In this document: positions 52,315-63,990 of the stretch, one piece after another
Position numbering within the stretch: the first letter of the stretch is position 1
Layout of the letters: each line of letters begins with the position of its first letter
Assembly (NCBI GenBank): GCA_963920705.1
Contig: OY987234.1
Location: 930,001 to 994,000 of the forward strand
DNA length: 64,000 nt
Source of the DNA: Odiellus spinosus
Lineage: Eukaryota; Arthropoda; Arachnida; Opiliones; Phalangiidae
Direction: 5' to 3'
Program-made: the position numbers and the translations under genes
The notes under the pieces: model-generated
Seen by the model: only the letters and a program-made list of their open reading frames with translations
What the model was told of the DNA's origin: nothing
Databases searched by the model: none

Positions 52315-55300
52315 CCCAAGTGTAGATCAACAAATTTCCCAAATGTAGGTCCACAAATTTCCCATGTGCAGATCCACAAATGTCCCAAGTGTAGATCCAC
52401 AAATTTCCTAAGTGTAGATCCACAAATTTCCCAAATGTAGATCCACAAATTTCCCAAGTGTAGATCCACAAATTTCCCAAGTGCAGATCCACAAATATCC
52501 CAAGTGTAGATCCACAAATTTCCCAAGTGTAGATCCACAAATTTCCCAAATGTAGATCCACAAATTTCCCATGTGCATATCCACAAATTTCCCAAGTTCA
52601 GATCCACAAATTTCCCAAGTGCAGATCCAAAAATTTCCCAAGTGCAGATCCACAAATTTCCCAAGTGCAGATCCACAAATTTCCCAAGTGCAGATCCACA
52701 ATTTTCCCAAGTGCAGATCCACAAAGTTCCCAAGTGCAGATCCACAAATTTCCCATGTGCACATCCACAAATTTCCCAAGTGCAGATAATCAAATTTCCC
52801 AAGTGTAGAACCACAAATTTCCCAAGTGTAGATCCACAAATTTTCCAAGAGCAGATCCACGAATTTTCCCAGTGCAGATCATCAAATTTCACAAGTGCAG
52901 ATCCACAAATTTCCCAAGTGTAGATCCACAAATTTCCCAAGTGCAGATCCACAAATTTCCCAAGTGTAGATCCACAAATTTCCCAAGTGTAGATCCACAA
53001 ATTTCCCATGTGCAGATCCACAAATTTCCCAAGTGTAGATCCACAAATTTCAGAAGTGTAGATCCACAAATTTCCCAAATGTAGATCCACAAATTTCCCA
53101 AGTGTAGATCCACAAATTTCCCAAGTGTTGATCCACAAATTTCCCAAGTGTAGATCCACAAATTTCCCAAGTGCAGATCCACAAATATCCCAAGTGTAGA
53201 TCCACAAATTTCCCAAGTGTAGATCCACAAATTTCCCAAATGTAGATCCACAAATTTCCCAAGTGCACATCCACAAATTTCCCAAGTGCAGATAATCAAA
53301 TTTCCCAAGTGTAGATCCACAAATTTCCAAAGTGTAGAACCACAAATTTCCCAAGTGTAGATCCACAAATTTCCCAAGAGCAGATCCACAAATTTCCCAA
53401 GTGCAGATCATCAAATTTCCCAAGTGCAGATCCACAAATTTCCCAAGTGTAGATCCACAAATTTCCCAAGTGCAGATCCACAAATTTCCCAAGTGTAGAT
53501 CCACAAATTTCCCAAGTGTAGAACCACAAATTTCCCAAGTGTAGATCCACAAATTTCCCAAGTGCAGATCCAAAAATTTCCCAAGTGCAGATCCACAAAT
53601 TTCCCAAGTGCATATCCACAAATTTTCCAAGTGCAGATCCACAAATTTCCAAAGTGCAGATCCACAAATTTCTAAAGTGCAGATCCACAAATTTCCCAAG
53701 TGCAGATCCACAAATTTCCCAAGTGCAGATCCACAAATTTCCCAAGTGCAGATCCACAATTTTCCCAAGTGCTGATCCACAAAGTTCCCAAGTGCAGATC
53801 CACAAATTTCCCAAGTGCACATCCACAAATTTCCCAAGTGCAGATAATCAAATTTCCAAAGTGCAGATCCACAAATTTCCCAAGTGTAGATCCACAAATT
53901 TCCCAAGTGTAGATCCACAAATTTCCCAAGTGCAGATCCACAAATTTCCCTAGTGAAGATCCACAAATTTCCCAAGTGCAGATCCACAAATTTCCCAAGT
54001 GCAGATCCACAAATTACCCAAGTGTAGATCCACAAATTTCCCAAGTGCAGATCCACAAATTTCCCAAGTGTAGATCCACAAATTTCCCAAGTGTAGATCA
54101 ACAAATTTCCCAAATGTAGATCCACAAATTTCCCATGTGCAGATCCACAAATGTCCCAAGTGTAGATCCACAAATTTCCCAAGTGTAGATCCACAAATTT
54201 CCCAAATGTAGATCCACAAATTTCCCAAGTGTAGATCCACAAATTTCCCAAGTGCAGATCCACAAATTTCCCAAGTGCAGATAATCAAATTTCCAAAGTG
54301 TAGATCCACAAATTTCCCAAGTGTAGAACCACAAATTTCCCAAGTGTAGATCCACAAATTTCCCAAGTGCAATTCCAAAAATTTCCCAAGTGCAGATATA
54401 CAAATTTCCCAAGTGCATATCCACAAATTTTCCAAGTGCAGATCCACAAATTTCCAAAGTGCAGATCCACAAATTTCCCAAGCGCAGATCCACAAATTTC
54501 CCAAGTGCAGATCCACAAATTTCCCAAGTGCAGATCCACAAATTTCCCAAGTGCAGATCCACAATTATCCCAAGTGCTGATCCACAAAGTTCCCAAGTGC
54601 AGATCCACAAATTTCCCAAGTGCACATCCAAAAATTTCCCAAGTGCAGATAATCAAATTTCCTAAGTGTAGATCCACAAATTTCCCAAGCGCAGATCCAC
54701 AAATTTCCCAAGTGCAGATCCACAAATTTCCCAAGTGCAGATCCACAAATTTCCTAAGTGCAGATCCACAATTTTCCCAAGTGCTGATCCACAAAGTTCC
54801 CAAGTGTAGATCCACAAATTTCCCAAGTGTAGATCCACAAATTTCCCAAGTGCAGATCCACAAATTTCCCTAGTGAAGATCCACAAATTTCCCAAGTGCA
54901 GATCCACAAATTTCCCAAGTGCAGATCCACAAATTACCCAAGTGTAGATCCACAAATTTCCCAAGTGCAGATCCACAAATTTCCCAAGTGTAGATCAACA
55001 AATTTCCCAAATGTAGATCCACAAATTTCCCATGTGCAGATCCACAAATGTCCCAAGTGTAGATCCACAAATTTCCTAAGTGTAAATCCACAAATTTCCA
55101 AAGTGTAGATCCACAAATTTCCCAAGCGCAGATCCACAAATTTCCCAAGTGCAGATCCACAAATTTCCCAAGTGCAGATCCACAAATTTCCCAAGTGCAG
55201 ATCCACAATTTTCCCAAGTGTAGATCAACAAATTTCCCAAATGTAGATCCACAAATTTCCCATGTGCAGATCCACAAATGTCCCAAGTGTAGATCCACAA

Positions 55301-55988
55301 ATTTCCTAAGTGTAGATCCACAAATTTCCCAAATGTAGATCCACAAATTTCCCAAGTGTAGATCCACAAATTTCCCAAGTGCAGATCCACAAATATCCCA
55401 AGTGTAGATCCACAAATTTCCCAAGTGTAGTTCCACAAATTTCCCAAATGTAGATCCACAAATTTCCCATGTGCATATCCACAAATTTCCCAAGTTCAGA
55501 TCCACAAATTTCCCAAGTGCAGATCCAAAAATTTCCCAAGTGCAGATCCACAAATTTCCCAAGTGCAGATCCACAAATTTCCCAAGTGCAGATCCACAAT
55601 TTTCCCAAGTGCAGATCCACAAAGTTCCCAAGTGCAGATCCACAAATTTCCCATGTGCACATCCACAAATTTCCCAAGTGCAGATAATCAAATTTCCCAA
55701 GTGTAGAACCACAAATTTCCCAAGTGTAGATCCACAAATTTTCCAAGAGCAGATCCACAAATTTTCCCAGTGCAGATCATCAAATTTCCCAAGTGCAGAT
55801 TCACAAATTTCCCAAGTGTAGATCCACAAATTTCCCAAGTGCAGATCCACAAATTTCCCAAGTGTAGATCCACAAATTTCCCAAGTGTAGATCCACAAAT
55901 TTCCCATGTGCAGATCCACAAATTTCCCAAGTGTAGATCCACAAATTTCAGAAGTGTAGATCCACAAATTTCCCAAATGTAGATCCAC
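52315..55988. repeat. 2898-bp (126-monomer) HOR
   Basis: 52315-53090 recurs at 55213-55988 at 2898 bp, with GATCAACAAA, ACAAATGTCCC, CCTAAGTG, CACAAATATCCC, AAGTTCAGATCC and TTTTCCCAGTGCAGATCATC in the same order. The same segment recurs again at about 59014-59640 (3795 bp from the second copy) and, shortened, near 56412. It is the most dispersed long block in domain III. Confidence 0.82.
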
Positions 55989-56245
55989 AAATTTTCCAAG
56001 AGCAGATCCACAAATTTTCCCAGTGCAGATCATCAAATTTCCCAAGTGCAGATCCACAAATTTCCCAAGTGTAGATCCACAAATTTCCCAAGTGCAGATC
56101 CACAAATTTCCCAAGTGTAGATCCACAAATTTCCCAAGTGTAGATCCACAAATTTCCCATGTGCAGATCCACAAATTTCCCAAGTGTAGATCCACAAATT
56201 TCAGAAGTGTAGATCCACAAATTTCCCAAATGTAGATCCACAAAT
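55740..56245. repeat. 253-bp (11-monomer) tandem duplication
   Basis: Copy 1 is 55740-55992 and copy 2 is 55993-56245. TTCCAAGAGC at 55741 and 55994 is followed by TTTTCCCAGTGCAG and a GATCATCAAA monomer in each. The one difference I saw is GATTCACAAA near 55799 in copy 1 (GATCCACAAA in copy 2). It is the shortest clean multi-monomer duplication in the window. Confidence 0.88.
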
Positions 56246-59014
56246 TTCCCAAGTGTAGATCCACAAATTTCCCAAGTGTAGATCCACAAATTTCACAAGT
56301 GTAGATCCACAAATTTCCCAAGTGCAGATCCACAAATATCCCAAGTGTAGATCCACAAATTTCCCAAGTGTAGATCCACAAATTTCCCAAATGTAGATCC
56401 ACAAATTTCCCATGTGCATATCCACAAATTTCCCAAGTTCAGATCCACAAATTTCCCAAGCGCAGATCCAAAAATTTCCCAAGTGCAGATCCACCAATTT
56501 CCCAAGTGCAGATCCACAAATTTCCCAAGTGCAGATCCACAATTTTCCCAAGTGCAGATCCACAAAGTTCCCAAGTGCAGATCCACAAATTTCCCAAGTG
56601 CACATCCACAAATTTCCCAAGTGCAGATAATCAAATTTCCCAAGTGTAGATCCACAAATTTCCCAAGAGCAGATCCACAAATTTCCCAAGTGCAGATCAT
56701 CAAATTTCCCAAGTGCAGATCCACAAATTTCCCAAGTGTAGATCCACAAATTTCCCAAGTGCAGATCCACAAATTTCCCAAGTGTAGATCCACAAATTTC
56801 CCAAGTGTAGATCCACAAATTTCCCATGTGCAGATCCACAAATTTCCCAAGTGTAGATCAACAAATTTCAGAAGTGTAGATCCACAAATTTCCCAAATGT
56901 AGATCCACAAATTTCCCAAGTGTAGATCCACAAATTTCCCAAGTGCAGATCCACAAATTTCCCAAGTGTAGATCCACAAATTTCCCAAGTGTAGATCCAC
57001 AAATTTCCCAAATGTAGATCCACAAATTTCCCATGTGCAGATCCACAAATTTCCCAAGTGCAGATCCACAAATTTCCCAAGTGCAGATCCAAAAATTTCC
57101 CAAGTGCAGATCCTCAAATTTCCCAAGTATAGATCCGAAAATTTCCCAAGTGTAGATCCACAAATTTCCCAAGTGTAGATCCACAAACTTCCCAAGTGCA
57201 GATCCACAAATTTCCCAAGTGCAGATCCACAAATTTCCCAAGTGCAGATCCACAATTTTCCCAGGTGGAGATCCACAAAGTTCCCAAGTGCAGATCCACA
57301 AATTTCCCAAGTGCACATCCACAAAGTTCCCAAGTGCAGATCCACAAATTTCCCAAGTGCACATCCACAAATTTCATAAGTGCAGATAATCAAATTTCCC
57401 AAGTGTAGATCCACAAATTTCCAAAGTGTAGAACCACAAATTTCCCAAGTGTAGATCCACAAATTTCCCAAGAGCAGATCCACAAATTTCCCAAGTGTAG
57501 ATCCACAAATTTCCCAAGTGTAGATCAACAAATTTCCCAAATGTAGATCCACAAATTTCCCATGTGCAAATCCACAAATGTCCCAAGTGTAGATCCACAA
57601 ATTTCCCAAGTGTAGATCCACAAATTTCCCAAATGTAGATCCACAAATTTCCCAAGTGTAGATCCACAAATTTCCCAAGTGCATATCCACAAATTTCCCA
57701 AGTGCAGATAATCAAATTTCCAAAGTGTAGATCCACAAATTTCCCAAGTGTAGAACCACAAATTTCCCAAGTGTAGATCCACAAATTTCCCAAGTGAAAT
57801 TTCAAAAATTTCCCAAGTGCAGATATACAAATTTCCCAAGTGCATATCCACAAATTTTCCAAGTGCAGATCCACAAATTTCCAAAGTGCAGATCCACAAA
57901 TTTCCCAAGCGCAGATCCACAAATTTCCCAAGTGCAGATCCACAAATTTCCCAAGTGCAGATCCACAAATTTCCCAAGTGCAGATCCACAATTTTCCCAA
58001 GTGCTGATCCACAAAGTTCCCAAGTGCAGATCCACAAATTTCCCAAGTGCACATCCAAAAATTTCCCAAGTGCAGATAATCAAATTTCCTAAGTGTAGAT
58101 CCACAAATTTCCCAAGTGTAGATCCACAAATTTCCCAAGTGTAGATCCACAAATTTCCCAAGTGCAGATCCACAAATTTCCCTAGTGAAGATCCACAAAT
58201 TTCCCAAGTGCAGATCCACAAATTTCCCAAGTGCAGATCCACAAATTACCCAAGTGTAGATCCACAAATTTCCCAAGTGCAGATCCACAAATTTCCCAAG
58301 TGCAGATCCACAAATTTCCCAAGTGCACATCCACAAATTTCCCAAGTGCAGATAATCAAATTTCCCAAGTGTAGATCCACAAATTTCCCAAGTGTAGATC
58401 CACAAATTTCCCAAGATCAGATCCACAAATTTCCCAAGTGCAGATCATCAAATTTCCCAAGTGCAGATCCACAAATTTCCCAAGTGTAGATCCACAAATT
58501 TCCCAAGTGCAGATCCACAAATTTCCCACGTGTAGATCCACAAATTTCCCAAGTGTAGATCCACAAATTTCCCATGTGCAGATCCACAAATTTCCCAAGT
58601 GTAGATCAACAAATTTCAGAAGTGTAGATCCACAAATTTCCCAAATGTAGATCTACAAATTTCCCAAGTGTAGATCCACAAATTTCCCAAGTGCAGATCC
58701 ACAAATTTCCCAAGTGTAGATCCACAAATTTCCCAAGTGTAGATCCACAAATTTCCCAAATGTAGATCCACAAATTTCCCATGTGCAGATCCACAAATTT
58801 CCCAAGTGCAGATCCACAAATTTCCCAAGTGCAGATCCAAAAATTTCCCAAGTGCAGATCCTCAAATTTCCCAAGTATAGATCCGAAAATTTCCCAAGTG
58901 TAGATCCACAAATTTCCCAAGTGTAGATCCACAAATTTCCCAAGTGCAGATCCACAAATTTCCCAAGTGCAGATCCACAAATTTCCCAAGTGTAGATCCA
59001 CAAATTTCCCAAGT
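56245..59014. repeat. Patchwork satellite segment in domain III
   Basis: Made of rearranged pieces of earlier blocks. About 56412-56640 matches 55469-55690 at 943 bp (41 monomers), and 57497-58107 matches 54070-54680 at 3427 bp (149 monomers). About 57070-57300 carries domain II-like markers (GATCCTCAAA, GTATAG, GTGGAGATCC). It holds a single CACGTG at 58527. Nothing non-satellite was seen. Confidence 0.72.
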
Positions 59015-59556
59015 GTAGATCAACAAATTTCCCAAATGTAGATCCACAAATTTCCCATGTGCAGATCCACAAATGTCCCAAGTGTAGATCCACAAATTTC
59101 CTAAGTGTAGATCCACAAATTTCCCGAATGTAGATCCACAAATTTCCCAAGTGTAGATCCACAAATTTCCCAAGTGCAGATCCACAAATATCCCAAGTGT
59201 AGATCCACAAATTTCCCAAGTGTAGATCCACAAATTTCCCAAATGTAGATCCACAAATTTCCCATGTGCATATCCACAAATTTCCCAAGTTCAGATCCAC
59301 AAATTTCCCAAGTGCAGATCCAAAAATTTCCCAAGTGCAGATCCACAAATTTCCCAAGTGCAGATCCACAAATTTCCCAAGTGCAGATCCACAATTTTCC
59401 CAAGTGCAGATCCACAAAGTTCCCAAGTGCAGATCCACAAATTTCCCATGTGCACATCCACAAATTTCCCAAGTGCAGATAATCAAATTTCCCAAGTGTA
59501 GAACCACAAATTTCCCAAGTGTAAATCCACAAATTTTCCAAGAGCAGATCCACAAA

Positions 59557-60200
59557 TTTTCCCAGTGCAGATCATCAAATTTCCCAAGTGCAGATCCACA
59601 AATTTCCCAAGTGTAGATCCACAAATTTCCCAAGTGCAGATCCACAAATTTCCCAAGTGTAGATCCACAAATTTCCCATGTGCAGATCCACAAATTTCCC
59701 AAGTGTAGATCCACAAATTTCAGAAGTGTAGATCCACAAATTTCCCAAATGTAGATCCACAAATTTCCCAAGTGTAGATCCACAAATTTCCCAAGTGTAG
59801 ATCCACAAATTTCCCAAGTGTAGATCCACAAATTTCCCAAGTGCAGATCCACAAATATCCCAAGTGTAGATCCACAAATTTTCCCAGTGCAGATCATCAA
59901 ATTTCCCAAGTGCAGATCCACAAATTTCCCAAGTGTAGATCCACAAATTTCCCAAGTGTAGATCCACAAATTTCCCAAGTGTAGATCCACAAATTTCCCA
60001 TGTGCAGATCCACAAATTTCCCAAGTGTAGATCCACAAATTTCAGAAGTGTAGATCCACAAATTTCCCAAATGTAGATCCACAAATTTCCCAAGTGTAGA
60101 TCCACAAATTTCCCAAGTGTAGATCCACAAATTTCCCAAGTGCAGATCCACAAATATCCCAAGTGTAGATCCACAAATTTCCCAAGTGTAGATCCACAAA
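59557..60200. repeat. 322-bp (14-monomer) duplication
   Basis: TTTTCCCAG at 59557 recurs at 59879, and the CAGAAG monomer at 59721 recurs at 60043, both 322 bp apart. The right part shifts to 299 bp after one monomer is lost (AATATCCC at 59854 and 60153). Confidence 0.82.
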
Positions 60201-60666
60201 TTTCCCAAATGTAGATCCACAAATTTCCCATGTGCATATCCACAAATTTCCCAAGTTCAGATCCACAAATTTCCCAAGTGCAATTTCAAAAATTTCCCAA
60301 GTGCAGATATACAAATTTCCCAAGTGCATATCCACAAATTTTCCAAGTGCAGATCCACAAATTTCCAAAGTGCAGATCCACAAATTTCCCAAGCGCAGAT
60401 CCACAAATTTCCCAAGTGCAGAACCACAAATTTCCCAAGTGCAGATCCACAAATTTCCCAAGTGCAGATCCACAAATTTCCCAAGTGCTGATCCACAAAG
60501 TTCCCAAGTGCAGATCCACAAATTTCCCAAGTGCACATCCAAAAATTTCCCAAGTGCAGATAATCAAATTTCCTAAGTGTAGATCCACAAATTTCCCAAG
60601 TGCAGATCCACAAATTTCCCAAGTGTAGATCCACAAATTTCCCAAGTGCAGATCCACAAATTTCCC

Positions 60667-62644
60667 AAGTGCAGATCCACAAATTTCCCAAGTGCAGATA
60701 ATCTTATTTCCCAAGTGTAGATCCACAAATTTCCCAAGTGTAGAACCACAAATTTCCCAAGTGTAGATCCACAAATTTCCCAAGTGCAGATCCAAAAATT
60801 TCCCAAGTGCATATCCACTAATTTTCCAAGTGCAGATCCACAAATTTCCAAAGTGCAGATCCACAAATTTCCCAAGTGCAGATCCACAAATTTCCCAAGT
60901 GCAGATCCACAAATTTCCCAAGTGCAGATCCACAATTTTCCCAAGTGCTGATCCACAAAGTTCCCAAGTGCAGATCCACAAATTTCCCAAGTGCACATCC
61001 ACAAATTTCCCAAGTGCAGATAATCAAATTTCCAAAGTGCAGATCCACAATTTTCCCAGGTGGAGATCCACAAAGTTCCCATGTGCAGATCCACAAATTT
61101 CCCAAGTGCACATCCACAAATTTCCCAAGTGCAGATAATCAAATTTCCCAAGTGTAGATCCACAAATTTCCCAAGTGTAGAACCACAAATTTCCCAAGTG
61201 TAGATCCACAAATTTCCCAAGTGCAGATCCAAAAATTTCCCAAGTGCAGATCCACAAATTTCCCAAGTGCATATCCACAAATTTCCCAAGTGCAGATCCA
61301 CAAATTTCCCAAGTGCAGATCCACAAATTTCCCAAGTGCAGATCCACAAATTTCCCAAGTGCAGATCCACAAATTTCCCAAGTGCAGATCCACAAATTTC
61401 CCAAGTGCAGATCCACAAATTTCCCAAGTGCAGATCCACAATTTTCCCAAGTGCAGATCCACAAAGTTCCCAAGTGCAGATCCACAAATTTCCCAAGTGC
61501 ACATCCACAAATTTCCCAAGTGCAGATAATCAAATTTCCCAAGTGTAGATCCACAACTTTCCCAAGTGTAGATCCACAAATTTCCCAAGTGTAGATCCAC
61601 AAATTTCCCAAGTGCAGATCCACAAATTTCCCAAGTGCAGATCCACAAATTTCCCAAGTGCAGATAATCTTATTTCCCAAGTGTAGATCCACAAATTTCC
61701 CAAGTGTAGAACCACAAATTTCCCAAGTGTAGATCCACAAATTTCCCAAGTGCAGATCCAAAAATTTCCCAAGTGCAGATCCACAAATTTCCCAAGTGCA
61801 TATCCACTAATTTTCCAAGTGCAGATCCACAAATTTCCAAAGTGCAGATCCACAAATTTCCCAAGTGCAGATCCACAAATTTCCCAAGTGCAGATCCACA
61901 AATTTCCCAAGTGCAGATCCACAAATTTCCCAAGTGCAGATCCACAATTTTCCCAAGTGCTGATCCACAAAGTTCCCAAGTGCAGATCCACAAATTTCCC
62001 AAGTGCACATCCACAAATTTCCCAAGTGCAGATAATCAAATTTCCAAAGTGCAGATCCACAATTTTCCCAGGTGGAGATCCACAAAGTTCCCATGTGCAG
62101 ATCCACAAATTTCCCAAGTGCACATCCACAAATTTCCCAAGTGCAGATAATCAAATTTCCCAAGTGTAGATCCACAAATTTCCCAAGTGTAGAACCACAA
62201 ATTTCCCAAGTGTAGATCCACAAATTTCCCAAGTGCAGATCCAAAAATTTCCCAAGTGCAGATCCACAAATTTCCCAAGTGCATATCCACAAATTTCCCA
62301 AGTGCAGATCCACAAATTTCCCAAGTGCAGATCCACAAATTTCCCAAGTGCAGATCCACAAATTTCCCAAGTGCAGGTCCACAAATTTCCCAAGTGCAGA
62401 TCCACAAATTTCCCAAGTGCAGATCCACAATTTTCCCAAGTGCAGATCCACAAAGTTCCCAAGTGCAGATCCACAAATTTCCCAAGTGCACATCCACAAA
62501 TTTCCCAAGTGCAGATAATCAAGTTTCCCAAGTGTAGATCCACAACTTTCCCAAGTGTAGATCCACAAATTTCCCAAGTGTAGATCCACAAATTTCCCAA
62601 GTGCAGATCCACAAATTTCCCAAGTGCAGATCCACAAATTTCCC
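60667..62644. repeat. HOR N: 966-1012-bp unit (42-44 monomers), two copies
   Basis: Copy 1 is about 60667-61632 and copy 2 about 61633-62644. The private monomer GATAATCTTATTTC occurs only at 60697 and 61663 (966 bp). Later markers are 1012 bp apart, for example the AGGTGGAGATCC cassette near 61060 and 62072. They then fall to 989 bp (CAACTTTCCC at 61553 and 62542) as a run of consecutive C-form monomers loses one. Confidence 0.86.
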
Positions 62645-63389
62645 AAGTGCAGATAATCAAATTTCCCAAGTGTAGATCCACAAATTTCCCAAGTGTAGAA
62701 CCACAAATTTCCCAAGTGTAGATCCACAAATTTCCCAAGTGCAGATCCACAAATTTCCCTAGTGAAGATCCACAAATTTCCCAAGTGCAGATCCACAAAT
62801 TTCCCAAGTGCAGATCCACAAATTACCCAAGTGTAGATCCACAAATTTCCCAAGTGCAGATCCACAAATTTCCCAAGTGCAGATCCACAAATTTCCCAAG
62901 TGCAGATCCACAATTTTCCCAAGTGCAGATCCACAAAGTTCCCAAGTGCAGATCCACAAATTTCCCAAGTGCACATCCACAAATTTCCCAAGTGCAGATA
63001 ATCAAATTTTCTAAGTGTAGATCCACAAATTTCCCAAGTGTAGATCCACAAATTTCCCAAGTGTAGATCCACAAATTTCCCAAGTGCAGATCCACAAATT
63101 TCCCAAGTGCAGATCCACAAATTTCCCAAGTGCAGATCATCAAATTTCCCAAGTGTAGATCCACAAATTTCCCAAGTGTAGAACCACAAATTTCCCAAGT
63201 GTAGATCCACAAATTTCCCAGGTGCAGATCCAAAAATTTCCCAAGTGCAGATCCACAAATTTCCCAAGTGCAGATCCACAAATTTTCCAAGTGCAGATCC
63301 ACAAATTTCCAAAGTGCAGATCCACAAATTTCCCAAGTGCAGATCCACAAATTTCCCAAGTGCAGATCCACAAATTTCCCAAGTGCAGA

Positions 63390-63990
63390 TCCACAATTTT
63401 CCCAAGTGCTGATCCACAAAGTTCCCAGGTGCAGATCCACAAATTTCCCAAGTGCACATCCACAAATTTCCCAAGTGCAGATAATCAAATTTCCAAAGTG
63501 TAGATCCACAAATTTCCCAAGTGTAGATCCACAAATTTCCCAAGTGTAGATCCACAAATTTCCCAAGTGCAGATCCACAAATTTCCCAAGTGTAGATCCA
63601 CAAATTTCCCAAGTGCAGATCCACAAATTTCCCAAGTGCAGATCCACAAATTTCCCAAGTGCAGATAATCAAATTTCCCAAGTGTAGATCCACAATTTTC
63701 CCAAGTGCTGATCCACAAAGTTCCCAGGTGCAGATCCACAAATTTCCCAAGTGCACATCCACAAATTTCCCAAGTGCAGATAATCAAATTTCCAAAGTGT
63801 AGATCCACAAATTTCCCAAGTGTAGATCCACAAATTTCCCAAGTGTAGATCCACAAATTTCCCAAGTGTAGATCCACAAATTTCCCAAGTGTAGATCCAC
63901 AAATTTCCCAAGTGCAGATCCACAAATTTCCCAAGTGCAGATCCACAAATTACCCAAGTGTAGATCCACAAATTTCCCAAGTGCAGATCC
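63390..63990. repeat. 299-bp (13-monomer) tandem duplication
   Basis: CCCAAGTGCT at 63401 recurs at 63700, and TTCCAAAG at 63491 recurs at 63790. Both copies carry GTTCCCAGGTG, a rare variant. The match ends near 63860, where the right copy has additional T-form monomers. Confidence 0.86.

Noticed and set aside
58527..58532. CACGTG box
   Set aside because: A single A-to-C change in one monomer; it occurs once, with no gene nearby.
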